Positions 35,280 to 45,511 of a stretch of 64,000 bases of DNA are shown here, piece by piece. Below the pieces are notes generated by a model. The model was given only the letters and a program-made list of their open reading frames with translations, searched no databases and was not told the DNA's origin. The stretch spans positions 774,788-838,787 of the forward strand of contig NZ_JACHXL010000001.1 of assembly GCF_014192115.1 (NCBI RefSeq), in the 5' to 3' direction. The position numbers and the translations under genes are program-made. Numbering within the stretch: the first letter of the stretch is position 1; the number at the start of each line of letters is the position of its first letter. This stretch comes from Psychrobacter luti (GTDB lineage Bacteria; Pseudomonadota; Gammaproteobacteria; Pseudomonadales; Moraxellaceae).

Positions 35280-37325
35280 TTAACGCTCTAAATGGAGATA
35301 CTGCATATGACACTCGTACTGATGCAAGATATCAACCAGCACTTGCTCTTTGGTGTAACCAACCAAGTCATATTCTTGCGAGCCGTCACTTAAAAACACT
35401 TCAGCACGGTAATAAAACTCGGCCTGCTTGCTTGAAGTATTTAGTGTAAAGTTCGGACGCTCAGCTTTGATTAGATTAACTTCGTAAATAAAGTCATCTT
35501 CATCACCATGACCGACGCGCAGTTTCACCCCATCTATCTGACCGTCATCTTCATCTATCCCAGCATCTATATCTTTACCGATACTCGCCAGATTTCGGAT
35601 ATCCAATGAGGTTTTAAGGCCACCATCTTTTAGCTCTTTTTCAACCTCAATCATGGCAGGCTTAACGACCGTCTGTAAAAAGCGTTCGACCTGTTTATGG
35701 CTTGGGAAACTGACGATACGTTGCAATCGTGCTTTCCAGCCTTTACCACTATCAAGTACATTTGCCGTGCCAACGGTACTGGCTTTGCGCTTATTACCTT
35801 CCTCTTTTAATGACTTCCACATAGCCATCATGTAAAGCACTAAAATAAGAGAGAACGGCAAACCGGCAATCACAGAGACTGACTGTAATGACGCGAAGCC
35901 ACCAGCGAACAATAGACCCAGAGTAATCAAACCTGTAGCTGCCGCCCAAAATAAACGCAACCAAACTGGCGCATCGGTGTCATTGGTCATACCTCTTGAA
36001 CTTAGGTTAGCAAGGACTAAAGCGCCTGAGTCAGCAGAGGTCACAAAAAATATCAGTCCAATAACCACGCCTGCTAATGAGAAAATATCACTGTAAGGAA
36101 AGTATTCAAACAAGGCAAACATACCCATCGCCGCATCATTGACGGCAATTTCACCAAGTTCGGTAGCACCATTCGCAACCAAATCTATCGCTGAATTACC
36201 AAAGATAGAGAACCATGCAAAGATGAAACCAAGCGGGATAAACATCACGCCAAACACGAATTCACGCAAGGTACGACCGCGGCTAATACGCGCGATAAAT
36301 AAGCCTACAAAGGGTGCCCAAGCAACCCACCATGCCCAGAAAAATATCGTCCAACCTGACTTCCAATCAGCGCCAGCCTTACCGTCATAAGCATAAACAT
36401 CAAAGGTTTTAAAAACAATGGTCTGAAAGTATTGACCAATATTTTGGGTAAAGGTATTTAGTAAATAAACCGTATTACCCAGCACCAATATCGCCAATAG
36501 TAGCAATATTGATGACAGCATATTAAATTCAGATAAACGGCGTACGCCTTTTTCAACGCCCGTCATCGCAGAGATAGCTGCAGCAATAACCACGCCTAAA
36601 ATAATAAGGCTCTGCACCATTTTGCTAGATTCGATACCGAAAACATGAGTCAAGCCCGCATTAGCCTGCAATACCCCAATACCTAAGCTAGTCGCAATAC
36701 CCATTAAGGTACAGACGACGCCAAAGGTATCAATACCATCACCTAGCCAGCCTTTAATCAAGCGCTCACCAAAGATAGGAGTCAGTGGTGACCGTAAGGC
36801 GAGCGGCATGTTTTTACGATAAGCAAAGTATGCCAATGCCATCCCGATTAGCGCATAAATACCCCAACCATGTAGACCCCAATGTAAAAAGGTCTGCGAC
36901 AGTGCTTCACGCATAGCCTCGGCACTGGCAGGCTCAAGTCCTGTATGCGGTGTTAAATAATGCATCAAAGGCTCAGACGCACCAAAGAACAATAAATCAA
37001 TACCGATACCCGCAGAGAACAGCATAGCTGCCCATGCTAAAAAGGGAAACTGGGCTTTTTCGTGGTCTTGCCCAAGCTTGATATCGCCGTACTTAGAAAA
37101 ACCAACAAACAAGGCGAAAATACTATAAGCGGCGACCACCAGCATGTAATACCAGCCAAAGCTCTCTGATACCCATGCCATGCTAGCGCTTAATAATGTC
37201 TCACTATAATCTGGAAACGCAATCGTCCAGATGATCAATAAAATAGAAATAATCGCTGAGCCTAAAAAAACCGTCTTATTTAGGGTCAGGGGTTTCGTCG
37301 CATCTGCTGATGGCGAGCTGTACAT
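35280..37325 (-). CDS. betT: BCCT-family choline transporter BetT-like
   Basis: 681 residues from ATG 37325, which has GAGG 8 bp upstream. Twelve membrane spans are visible from LGSAIISILLIIWTIAF on. The BCCT signature is WTIFFWAWWVAWAPFVGLFI (about residue 325) with the aromatic box for the trimethylammonium group. A hydrophilic C-terminal domain of about 150 residues, as in BetT of other bacteria, senses osmotic state. It takes up choline in the cytoplasmic membrane with proton or sodium. It is the last gene of the bet block, in the same direction as betA but with a gap of about 300 bp, so it can have its own promoter. Confidence 0.93.
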   Translation of the reverse strand: MYSSPSADATKPLTLNKTVFLGSAIISILLIIWTIAFPDYSETLLSASMAWVSESFGWYYMLVVAAYSIFALFVGFSKYGDIKLGQDHEKAQFPFLAWAAMLFSAGIGIDLLFFGASEPLMHYLTPHTGLEPASAEAMREALSQTFLHWGLHGWGIYALIGMALAYFAYRKNMPLALRSPLTPIFGERLIKGWLGDGIDTFGVVCTLMGIATSLGIGVLQANAGLTHVFGIESSKMVQSLIILGVVIAAAISAMTGVEKGVRRLSEFNMLSSILLLLAILVLGNTVYLLNTFTQNIGQYFQTIVFKTFDVYAYDGKAGADWKSGWTIFFWAWWVAWAPFVGLFIARISRGRTLREFVFGVMFIPLGFIFAWFSIFGNSAIDLVANGATELGEIAVNDAAMGMFALFEYFPYSDIFSLAGVVIGLIFFVTSADSGALVLANLSSRGMTNDTDAPVWLRLFWAAATGLITLGLLFAGGFASLQSVSVIAGLPFSLILVLYMMAMWKSLKEEGNKRKASTVGTANVLDSGKGWKARLQRIVSFPSHKQVERFLQTVVKPAMIEVEKELKDGGLKTSLDIRNLASIGKDIDAGIDEDDGQIDGVKLRVGHGDEDDFIYEVNLIKAERPNFTLNTSSKQAEFYYRAEVFLSDGSQEYDLVGYTKEQVLVDILHQYECHMQYLHLER

Positions 37326-37643
37326 AAAAGACCTCAATAGGTAAATTAAACAGGGTCTGATATTGCTTTGTCCGTCATAACCTTATGACTGATAATCCCA
37401 TAACGTATAAATAACCACATGACGCACAAAGCAGTACCAATAAATGAAATTTGCTAAATCAACAATCTGTGAAAATAGCAAAATAAACGATAAACAGAAG
37501 CAGCCTCAAAGGCTTTATATTCTTAAATGTCAGTGCTGATAGAAAGCCTTTCCTGTGAAAGGACTTCTTTTTTTGAAATGGTCTTATATTATTTATTGTC
37601 CGATAGCCGATACCGTCGTTCAAACACTTGTTTAAACAGCCTT

Positions 37644-39344
37644 TTAAATAACAGAGTTATAAACGCGCATTGGTTCGGCTCTGAGCGGTGCGCCATTGGC
37701 GACATAATAATCTGCTGTTGAGCGTGGTAGCTGCACACCGCGCATCTTATCGACGATTTTTTCGGCAAGCATAATGGTGGTCGCGTTCAGATTACCACTG
37801 ATGATATTTGGCATAATCGACGCATCGACGACACGCAGGCCATCGATACCGTGTACCAGCCCTTTTCCATTAACCACCGAATCATTGCCTTCGCCCATCG
37901 CACAGGTACAAGACGGATGATAAGCGGTTTCGCTATGGTTACGGACATACTCATCCAACTGTGCATCGGTAACCAAATCATCGGTTGGCGCAATAGCTCG
38001 GCCACGATATGGGTCAAGCGCTGGCTGATGCATAATCTCACGCGTGATACGCATGGCAGCACGGAACTCTTGCCAGTCCTGCTCATGCGACATATAGTTA
38101 AATAAGATACTTGGATGCGCGCTTGGGTCTTTCGAGGTCAGCTTGACACGACCGCGACTTGGCGAACGTAATGAGCCCACATGCGCTTGGAAACTATGAG
38201 ATTTCACTGCACTACGACCATCGTAGCGCACTGCTAACGGTAAGAAATGGTACTGAATATTAGGATGAGTGAATTTTTCATCGGTACGAATGAAGCCACC
38301 CCCTTCGAACTGATTTGACGCGCCGAGTCCGGTGCCATTAAATAACCATTCAGCACCAATCGCTGGTTTATTCCACCACTTATTGGCAGGGGCTATCGAG
38401 ACTGGCAACTTACATTCATATTGCATATACAGCTCTAAATGGTCTTGTAGATTATTACCGACCCCTGGTAAATCTAGAATCTCATTGACGCCCAAATCTT
38501 TAAGCCATTGACCAGGACCAATGCCCGAACGCTGTAACAGTTGCGGTGAAGCAATCGCGCCAGAGGATACAATCACTTCACGAGACGCGTAGAAGTTTTT
38601 AGTTTGACCTTGATGGGCGACTTTGACGCCGACAGCACGCTTGCCGTCGAATAAGATGACATCGGTCAGTGCACCAGTTAAAATCGTAATATTGCTACGC
38701 GGTTTGGCATGGTCAAGATAACCACGAGCTGTTGATGCGCGGCGGCCATTAGGTGTCACAAAGCGATCCATTGGACCAAAGCCTTCTTGTTGATAGCCGT
38801 TTAGGTCATCAGTACTTGGATAGCCAGCTTGCACGCCCGCTTCTATCATTGCTTCAAATAGCGGATTAACCCCTGGTTTTGAGGTGGTCATTTCAACCGG
38901 ACCACCGATGCCATGATAGTCGTTCTCGCCAGCGTCACAGTTTTCTAGTTTTTTAAAGTAAGGTAGGCAGTCCGAATAGGTCCAATCTTCTAAACCTTTA
39001 ATTTTGGCCCAATCGTCAAAATCTAGCGCATTGCCACGGATATAGCACATACCGTTAATCAGTGATGAGCCGCCAAGCCCTTTACCGCGACCGCAGTCCA
39101 TCACGCGGTTATTCATGTAGGGTTCAGGGTCAGTTTTGTAGCCCCAGTTATAAGTGGTTCCTTGTAACGGCATTGCGAGCGCCGCTGGCATCTGCGTGCG
39201 AAAGTCTAAGCGATGGTCCGGACGACCCGCCTCTAACAGCAACACCTTAATGTTGGCATCTTCGGTCAATCGCGTGGCCAGCACATTTCCTGCTGAGCCT
39301 GCGCCAACGATGATGTAGTCATACTCAGGTGTGGTTGATGTCAT
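37644..39344 (-). CDS. betA: Choline dehydrogenase (GMC oxidoreductase)
   Basis: 566 residues from ATG 39344 (GGAG 7 bp upstream; the ATG at 39356 lacks one). [18 protein letters not shown] is the FAD-binding fold; [25 protein letters not shown] is the GMC signature 1 and [16 protein letters not shown] signature 2. The active-site His is in [13 protein letters not shown] near the C-terminus. The membrane-associated enzyme oxidises choline to betaine aldehyde and partly to betaine. It follows betB by 118 bp in the same direction. Confidence 0.95.
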   Translation of the reverse strand: MTSTTPEYDYIIVGAGSAGNVLATRLTEDANIKVLLLEAGRPDHRLDFRTQMPAALAMPLQGTTYNWGYKTDPEPYMNNRVMDCGRGKGLGGSSLINGMCYIRGNALDFDDWAKIKGLEDWTYSDCLPYFKKLENCDAGENDYHGIGGPVEMTTSKPGVNPLFEAMIEAGVQAGYPSTDDLNGYQQEGFGPMDRFVTPNGRRASTARGYLDHAKPRSNITILTGALTDVILFDGKRAVGVKVAHQGQTKNFYASREVIVSSGAIASPQLLQRSGIGPGQWLKDLGVNEILDLPGVGNNLQDHLELYMQYECKLPVSIAPANKWWNKPAIGAEWLFNGTGLGASNQFEGGGFIRTDEKFTHPNIQYHFLPLAVRYDGRSAVKSHSFQAHVGSLRSPSRGRVKLTSKDPSAHPSILFNYMSHEQDWQEFRAAMRITREIMHQPALDPYRGRAIAPTDDLVTDAQLDEYVRNHSETAYHPSCTCAMGEGNDSVVNGKGLVHGIDGLRVVDASIMPNIISGNLNATTIMLAEKIVDKMRGVQLPRSTADYYVANGAPLRAEPMRVYNSVI

Positions 39345-39462
39345 AAAACGCTCCATAATATTAAAAAATCCATCATTTCATATCAGTAAGGCGGTGCAAA
39401 AAGACATAATTAGTCCTAATAAGCCAACCTTACTATTTTAAAAATTTTTACAATACAACTGC

Positions 39463-40989
39463 TTAAAATACTGATTCAAACTTACCCAGCTCTACTTGGA
39501 TAGATTTGGTCTGAGTATAGTGCTCAAGTGCTTCAATGCCATTCTCACGGCCAATACCCGAATGCTTATAACCGCCAACTGGCATTTGCGCTGGTGACTC
39601 GCCCCAAGTATTTAACCAGCAAATACCCGCTTCAATCTGACCGATTACTCGATGCGCTCGGGTCAAGTCCGCAGTCACCACCCCTGCTGCCAATCCATAT
39701 TCGGTATCATTGGCACGGCGAATGACCTCTTCCTCCGTCTCATACGTCAATATTGACATCACTGGACCAAAGATTTCCTCACGTACGATAGTCATATCAT
39801 CGCTGCAATCTGTAAATACAGTCGGCGCGACAAACGCACCGTTGGCAAGCTCGCCTGTCGTGATACGTTCACCACCCGTTAATAGACGCGCGCCACCCTC
39901 CTTTCCTTGCTGTATATAGCCAAGTACTCGCTCCATATGCGGGAAGCTGACCAATGGGCCCATGTTGATATTTTCATCCATTGGATCGCCAAGCTTGATA
40001 CGCTCAACACGCGTTAAGATGGCTGCTTCAAACTTTGCTTGTAGCGACTTAGGTATAAAGACGCGCGTGCCATTGGTACAGACCTGACCTGTACTATAAA
40101 AGTTCGCCATCATCGCAATATCAGCGGCGGTATCGATGTCAGCGTCTTCAAATATAATCAGTGGCGACTTACCACCAAGCTCTAGGGTCACGTCTTTAAG
40201 CGATGATGATGCCGCACTCGCCATGACTTTTTTGCCCGTTGGTACGCCACCGGTAAACGAGACTTTGGCGATATCAGGATGCTGGGTTAATGCTTCGCCG
40301 ACTTTATAATCCCCTTGCACAACGTTAAAAACACCATCTGGTAAGCCTGCTTCTGTGAAGATTTCTGCCAATTTTAATGCAGTCAATGGCGTAACTTCTG
40401 ATGGTTTAAAAATCATCGCATTACCAGCGGCTAATGCTGGCGCAGCTTTCCACATCGCAATCTGAATAGGATAATTCCATGCACCAATACCTGCGACCAC
40501 GCCAAGCGGCTCGCGGCGGGTATAGACAAAGCTGCTATCACGTAATGGAATCTGACGACCTTCAAGCATCGGTGCAAGACCTGCATAATACTCAACGACA
40601 TCAGCACCAGTGACGATATCGACATACCTGGTTTCAGAGAGCGCTTTACCGGTGTCTTTGGTTTCGAGCAATGCCAGTACATCATTGCGTTCGCGTAATA
40701 GTGCAACCGCATTTAACAAAATACGGCTGCGCTCAACCGCTGTCATCGCTGCCCAAATTTTTTGACCTTGCTGCGCCGCTTTTACCGCTTCCTTAATCTG
40801 CTCATCAGTCGTTTGCTGAATGGTTGCTAGCACTTCACCCGTCGCTGGATTAATATCTTCAAAAGTGGTTAACGAATCATCGATAGCCAAATAACGACCG
40901 TTGATATAAGCGGTTTGTATTTGCTCTAAATCGATGACGTCTTTTAAGTTGTTTAGCTCTGTTTTTGAATCAGTATTTGTAGCTGTCAT
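39463..40989 (-). CDS. betB: Betaine aldehyde dehydrogenase
   Basis: 508 residues. [21 protein letters not shown] and [16 protein letters not shown] bind NAD; the general base Glu is in [12 protein letters not shown] and the catalytic Cys in [13 protein letters not shown]. It oxidises betaine aldehyde to glycine betaine (EC 1.2.1.8). AGGAGAACC precedes ATG 40989. It is the first gene of the bet operon; the TetR gene starts upstream in the same direction, 194 bp away. Confidence 0.95.
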   Translation of the reverse strand: MTATNTDSKTELNNLKDVIDLEQIQTAYINGRYLAIDDSLTTFEDINPATGEVLATIQQTTDEQIKEAVKAAQQGQKIWAAMTAVERSRILLNAVALLRERNDVLALLETKDTGKALSETRYVDIVTGADVVEYYAGLAPMLEGRQIPLRDSSFVYTRREPLGVVAGIGAWNYPIQIAMWKAAPALAAGNAMIFKPSEVTPLTALKLAEIFTEAGLPDGVFNVVQGDYKVGEALTQHPDIAKVSFTGGVPTGKKVMASAASSSLKDVTLELGGKSPLIIFEDADIDTAADIAMMANFYSTGQVCTNGTRVFIPKSLQAKFEAAILTRVERIKLGDPMDENINMGPLVSFPHMERVLGYIQQGKEGGARLLTGGERITTGELANGAFVAPTVFTDCSDDMTIVREEIFGPVMSILTYETEEEVIRRANDTEYGLAAGVVTADLTRAHRVIGQIEAGICWLNTWGESPAQMPVGGYKHSGIGRENGIEALEHYTQTKSIQVELGKFESVF

Positions 40990-41182
40990 AGGTTCTCCTA
41001 TCGATGACTGGTAAAGGCTTTATAATATAATCAAGCCAACACCAAATAATGTCGTCATGGGTTAAGTATTTAAAAAAATTTATATCATTTATTTCTAAAA
41101 TATTTTCTTTCAGTGTTTCTTTGATAAACGCTTGAAGCGACGCATTTAAAGCATTGTGTTCAAATCAAAGCAAAGCGGCGTT

Positions 41183-41755
41183 TTACTCATGCTCAGGTTG
41201 GGTCATTTTTAGCAAACGCTCACGTAATGATTTTTTATCGGATATATTAATGCCGGAAAAATCAGAGAGCCAAATACCATCAGCGACCAGACGCACCATA
41301 CATAGCGTTTCAGTATTATCAGTTGGTTTATGCTTATCTAATTGCGCATTTGACCACTCAGCCCACAGCTTGCGCAGCTCACTGTCCGCCAGCATCAATA
41401 CATATAAGGTTGCCTGACTATCAAACTCTTCCTGCCCTTTTTCGCCCAAGCTAATCGTGGCATTGATGTAGGCACGGGTAAACGAACCGTAAGGCACTGG
41501 GTCTTTGGCCATTGCCTTATCGACCTCTGTCTCAAACTTTTTCATCGCGTCATGGAATACTTCCAAAATCAACGCATTCTTGGTGGTGAAATGATGCATC
41601 ACCCCACCTTTAGTCACACCAACTGCATCAGCCACTGCTTGAAAAGTAACTTTAGACAACCCTTGCCCTAGCGTGATGCGTGCTGCCTGATCAAGCAGCG
41701 CACGACGAACGATTTCTGGCTGTTTTCTACGTTTATAAGGATTTTCTGTTTTCAT
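41183..41755 (-). CDS. TetR-family regulator upstream of betB
   Basis: 190 residues. The N-terminal helix-turn-helix is TFQAVADAVGVTKGGVMHHFTTKNALI (about 38-64), preceded by RRALLDQAARITLGQG. Its place suggests a repressor of the bet genes, but the sequence does not have the usual N-terminus of BetI (which starts near an R-R-x-Q-L-I-D-A-T block), so the symbol betI is not given. It could control another nearby unit. The ligand domain (residues 80-190) is not classified. Confidence 0.85.
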   Translation of the reverse strand: MKTENPYKRRKQPEIVRRALLDQAARITLGQGLSKVTFQAVADAVGVTKGGVMHHFTTKNALILEVFHDAMKKFETEVDKAMAKDPVPYGSFTRAYINATISLGEKGQEEFDSQATLYVLMLADSELRKLWAEWSNAQLDKHKPTDNTETLCMVRLVADGIWLSDFSGINISDKKSLRERLLKMTQPEHE

Positions 41756-41769
41756 TTTTATCTCGATGT

Positions 41770-41955
41770 TTATGCACCAAAGAGTTTGAGAATAAGTTTG
41801 TCGCCACTATTGCCGCTGTCTATGCCATCAATAATTCTGACAATGTTCACAATGCTAATAATGGCAACTACCGCCGTATAACCAGTCTTTACTAAATATC
41901 TTGCGCCAAGCACTTGAAAGATAATGACTCTTGCAAGCTCTTCATAAGCTTTCAT
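41770..41955 (-). CDS. Possible small membrane protein upstream of the TetR gene
   Basis: 61 residues. The middle (GYTAVVAIISIVNIVRII) is hydrophobic enough for one membrane span, and it ends 14 bp before the TetR gene on the same strand. There is no clear ribosome site and no recognised family. It may be a random frame, and it is listed only because the position is right for an operon partner. Confidence 0.22.
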   Translation of the reverse strand: MKAYEELARVIIFQVLGARYLVKTGYTAVVAIISIVNIVRIIDGIDSGNSGDKLILKLFGA

Positions 41956-42475
41956 TATTGATACTAAGACGCAGATGTAAGGTTTCCGCCTTAAAGAAAA
42001 TGTGGATTATTTATTTATCCTAAGCTTAGAGAGCAGTTTTATAAGGATAAAATTATATATTGCACAAAAGAAACCACACGGTCGGTATTTTATAGAAATA
42101 ATACAGCAATGTGAAGGGCTAGTATGTATCTGGGTTTTACAGAACATTATTCTAGATAAAATTGTTTGAGAAAATACTATTTTAGAAGATGCTGATTTAG
42201 ACCACACTGGCTTAAATAAAGCCGCATGGTCTAAATATAAAGAGAAATTAATGTTGAAGTTTTAAATCAAGTAGACTGATAGAGATTATTAAGTATCAAT
42301 CTTAGGCTCTGGCAGTATCAAGCAATTGCAGTACCAACCAGCTATAGTAGAATTACTTTAAAATCAATACAATGCGACTAGGATAAATTTTTCGTAGCCT
42401 CTGTCATAACAGCAAGCAAGGAAAATTTATACCAGTCGCACATAGCTATAACGTAGCGCTTTTATTTTGAACTGA
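41956..42475. other. Gap between the TetR region and the amine oxidase gene
   Basis: About 520 bp without a credible gene. It holds a short dispersed repeat at 42409-42435 (see there). Promoters for the TetR unit may lie at its left end. Confidence 0.5.
42409..42435. repeat. Short dispersed repeat, copy 1
   Basis: ACAGCAAGCAAG followed by GAAAATTTAT and CCAG. Nearly the same 27 bp occur at 62507-62533. Both copies lie just downstream of minus-strand genes' ends (42476 and 62559), so a processing or end-of-transcript role is possible, but it may be part of a longer genomic repeat. Confidence 0.5.
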
Positions 42476-43609
42476 CTATGCTATCGACTCAGGTAAATTT
42501 TTAACGCCGATGCTTGCTGCATCGATAGCGCCCGCAATATAACCGGGGAACTGTGCTGACCACTCGCTACCTATACCGATCAGACCGTTTGCCCATATGC
42601 CAGATAGTGCTTTAGACATAGGTGCAGCGGCATGCTGAACATCACTATTAGCATCGGCAACAGTTGCCGTAAAGAGCTCTTGCGCCCAATCTTTAAGATA
42701 CTCAGCCTTAGGCGCGTCTGCTTGCTCCCCAAATAAACGTACCAGTTGCGTGCGACAATGGGCCTTTAATACTTCTGTAGAGACACTTTGACGTGCGGCT
42801 GCAGGTACACCTATAAACCCAAATAATGCCCCGCTGCCATCTGCCACTGATGCATCATGAATCTCGACCATCGGTCCTTGTCCGCTGCGTGCTGAGCCTG
42901 ACAATCCTTGTTTTTGCCAAAATGGACTGTCATAAACAGCAAGGTACTTAGCGTGCGGCGCCATCCAAGTGGCCGTTCCTCTCCACTGCGTCGTGAGATT
43001 GGTCGGTAACGCTGGCTCAAAGGTTATGCTTTCTTCTGCCAATCTAGGCGGTAGCGCCAGTAACACATGCTGCGCTTGCCATTGCTGTGTCTGACAAATG
43101 GCCACTTGCCCAGACTCATCTTCGCTAGTGATTTCAATATACTGCCCAGTATTATGTAGCTGACGCACTTTTTGATTAGTCAAAATCCGTGTGACATCTA
43201 GACTATGATAGAGCGCGTCAATCAATGTCGCCATACCACCCTTAAGCCGCATAGACGGCGGCGCACTTTTGTAGCCATGTGTACGCATAGCAGGCTCATT
43301 AGGTGAGCGCTCAACCAGCATATCGCCCTCCTCGAATTGCGCAAAACTCTCTAATTGCAATTCATCAATCAGACGCGCCAACTGCTGCTGATATTCTGGC
43401 CAAAACCATGATGGTCCCAAATCAAAACCATTCATGCTATCTGTTATTTGTGCAGTATTTAAATCCGTTGGCCGCGCTGTCACAATACGACCGCCCAAGG
43501 TTGGACGCGCCTCTAAGAGCACATAATCAACGCCTTTTTTCTCTAATAAATAAGCCGCATATAAGCCACTTAAGCCGCCGCCAATAATCGCTACAGATAC
43601 TGTTTGCAT
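42476..43609 (-). CDS. FAD-dependent amine oxidase-like protein
   Basis: 377 residues. SVAIIGGGLSGLYAAYLLE binds FAD, then LLEARPTLGGRIVTAR (the G-G-R motif of flavin amine oxidases), and near the C-terminus GIGSEWSAQFPGYIAGAIDAA closes the FAD site. It is shorter than monoamine oxidases (about 450-500). The substrate is unknown. It starts 1 bp after the stop of the cupin gene (TAA at 43611), so the two are translationally linked. A LysR gene is divergent from the pair. Confidence 0.88.
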   Translation of the reverse strand: MQTVSVAIIGGGLSGLYAAYLLEKKGVDYVLLEARPTLGGRIVTARPTDLNTAQITDSMNGFDLGPSWFWPEYQQQLARLIDELQLESFAQFEEGDMLVERSPNEPAMRTHGYKSAPPSMRLKGGMATLIDALYHSLDVTRILTNQKVRQLHNTGQYIEITSEDESGQVAICQTQQWQAQHVLLALPPRLAEESITFEPALPTNLTTQWRGTATWMAPHAKYLAVYDSPFWQKQGLSGSARSGQGPMVEIHDASVADGSGALFGFIGVPAAARQSVSTEVLKAHCRTQLVRLFGEQADAPKAEYLKDWAQELFTATVADANSDVQHAAAPMSKALSGIWANGLIGIGSEWSAQFPGYIAGAIDAASIGVKNLPESIA

Positions 43610-43610
43610 A

Positions 43611-44309
43611 TTATGCTCCTTCTACGTCAGCGCCGATGATGTGAGATAAATGACCAGTTTTGAGATAAGCCGTGACACCTTGCGCACCTGCTTTTATTTG
43701 TGGCAGCGCATCTACTGATAAGCGTATCCAACCACCGCGTCCGTAGGTTTGAGTATTATCTGGTAGCTCAGCATCTATCAGCTCGCCGTCTAGTACCAGT
43801 ATCTCAGCGCCGCCTTTGACAGCTTCAGTAAATAGCACTTTATTAGCATCTAAGCGTTGTAAGCTGACCTGTTCGCTATCATCTGAGAATAAATGACAGA
43901 CATCACGATTACCTTGTTTCTGCCAATTTGCCGTATCGTTGGTATCGATGGCAACATAACGTGCCTCTTCTGCTGGCATTTGCCAAAGTTTGACAAAAAT
44001 AACTGCTCCCTCTTTACTATACGGCTGATGGCCAGAGTTTGGTGGATTGCGTAAATACCATCCCGCTGGATAATCGATGTTATCTGCCGAAAAAGTACCC
44101 GACAAGACCAAAATTTCTTCGCCGCCCGGATGCAAATGATGGGGAAAATAGGAATCAGGAGCATAGCGCACGATACTGGTGGCACGGGCTTTTTCTGCGC
44201 CGACACGGTCGAGCATCACGCGCTCGACGCCATTTTGCGGTGATGACACCCATTGATAGTGTTCGGGTGCTAATGAAGCACGGCAGGTAAAATCTGCATT
44301 AATGAGCAT
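43611..44309 (-). CDS. ChrR-like cupin protein
   Basis: 232 residues from the ATG at 44309. Two cupin repeats appear: the first has SYFPHHLHPGGEEILVLSGTFSA-type metal ligands (H-x-H and E, about 60-75) and GWYLRNPPNSGHQPYSKEG, the second (VLFTEAVKGGAEILVLDGEL) has lost most ligands. It resembles ChrR-type cupins that bind zinc and are anti-sigma factors or small-molecule enzymes. Its pairing with an amine oxidase points to an oxidative stress or amine function. An upstream TTG start at 44345 is less likely. Confidence 0.82.
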   Translation of the reverse strand: MLINADFTCRASLAPEHYQWVSSPQNGVERVMLDRVGAEKARATSIVRYAPDSYFPHHLHPGGEEILVLSGTFSADNIDYPAGWYLRNPPNSGHQPYSKEGAVIFVKLWQMPAEEARYVAIDTNDTANWQKQGNRDVCHLFSDDSEQVSLQRLDANKVLFTEAVKGGAEILVLDGELIDAELPDNTQTYGRGGWIRLSVDALPQIKAGAQGVTAYLKTGHLSHIIGADVEGA

Positions 44310-44403
44310 AGGATGTTTTCCAAAGATAAGGTTTAATGCCGTCAATTATCTACTGATTTACATCGGCTGACAAACGAGATAATATTCACTTATCTAAAAG
44401 AAA

Positions 44404-45351
44404 ATGTTTGCCACTATGAAGAAAGTCGTGTATTTAAATGCCCTACGTGCCTTGGAGGCGAGCGCCCGTCATCAAAGTTTTTCTGCGGCGGCAGAGGAGC
44501 TAAACGTGACTCCTGCTGCCGTTGGACAACTGGTTCGTAGTTTGGAGAATTCAGTAGGATTACCGCTGTTTTATCGCAAAACCAGTGGTAAATCGCGCTT
44601 AATCCCCACAAAAACCGTCGAGCTGGCATTGCCGCATATTCGGGCGGGCTTAGATAACTTGGCAAAAGGATTGGCGCAGTTACAAGAAGGCTCAAATAGC
44701 GGCATGCTCACGGTGACTGTCAGCCCTGCCTTTGCCGCTAAATGGCTGTTGCCGCGCATTGATCGATTCCAAGGCCTACAGCCAGATATCGATGTACGGC
44801 TTGATACCAGTGCTAAATCAATCGACTTTGCCGTTCAAGACGTCGATATCGGCGTGCGCTATGGTGCTGGGGTTTGGGCAGGATTGCTGAGCGAAAAGCT
44901 GATGGAAGAAGAGATTTATCCGGTTTGCTCGCCACAATTATTACAAGGAAAAAACGCGCTTGACTTGACCCAAGAGATGCTTATCCATGACCGCTCCATG
45001 GATGGCTTTATCGGTTTTCCTTCGTGGGATGATTGGCTTGCACAATCAAGTTTAACCAATGTAGCGCTCACCAAAGTAGATACCTCGCGAGGGATGCAAA
45101 TCAATAACTCAGCAGCAGTGCTACAAGCGGTCATCGATGGTCATGGAATTGCGTTGGCGCGTAGTGTGATGGCACGTGATGATGTCGCTGCTGGACGCTT
45201 AGTAAGATTATTTCCTGAGATTACCTTTAGCTCGCCATTGGCTTATTACGTTGTTTATCAAGCAGAATCTGCCAATATGGCAAAGCTTAAAGCCTTTCGC
45301 GATTGGCTGTTTGCAGAAGTCTCGTCCACTCATGAGAACAAATTTATTTAA
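44404..45351 (+). CDS. LysR-family (GcvA-like) regulator
   Basis: 315 residues. The N-terminal helix-turn-helix is QSFSAAAEELNVTPAAVGQLVRSLE and LNALRALEASARH before it is typical of the GcvA branch. The C-terminal domain is periplasmic-binding-protein like (residues 95-300). It is divergent from the cupin-amine oxidase pair, with a 94-bp gap to the cupin start, so it most likely regulates them. ATG 44416 is an alternative start that fits the family start (KVVYLNALRALE) as well. Confidence 0.92.
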   Translation: MFATMKKVVYLNALRALEASARHQSFSAAAEELNVTPAAVGQLVRSLENSVGLPLFYRKTSGKSRLIPTKTVELALPHIRAGLDNLAKGLAQLQEGSNSGMLTVTVSPAFAAKWLLPRIDRFQGLQPDIDVRLDTSAKSIDFAVQDVDIGVRYGAGVWAGLLSEKLMEEEIYPVCSPQLLQGKNALDLTQEMLIHDRSMDGFIGFPSWDDWLAQSSLTNVALTKVDTSRGMQINNSAAVLQAVIDGHGIALARSVMARDDVAAGRLVRLFPEITFSSPLAYYVVYQAESANMAKLKAFRDWLFAEVSSTHENKFI

Positions 45352-45424
45352 GTATAATCAGCTCAATATAAAAAGGTATAGGCGATTCAATATAAAAAAA
45401 TATAGCCGTTTCAATTTAGAGAAA

Positions 45425-45457
45425 AATACTGCCTAAACCTATTCAGCGGTTTAGGCA
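45425..45457 (-). terminator. Terminator after amaA
   Basis: TGCCTAAACC and GGTTTAGGCA pair perfectly with an 8-nt loop. On the minus strand a T-rich run (TATTTTT) follows. It may also end the convergent LysR transcript. Confidence 0.75.
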
Positions 45458-45511
45458 AAGTTCAGCATTCTCCTCAGAATAGGGCGTGTTCTTATTCCCT
45501 ACCCAACTTTC

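Noticed and set aside
37500..37600. Possible terminator past betA (AAAGCC / GGCTTT and GAAAG pairs)
   Set aside because: Stems are short and interrupted and there is no T run on the correct strand.
42007..42207. Short minus-strand open frame in the gap
   Set aside because: No ribosome site, mixed composition and no recognisable motif; looks random.
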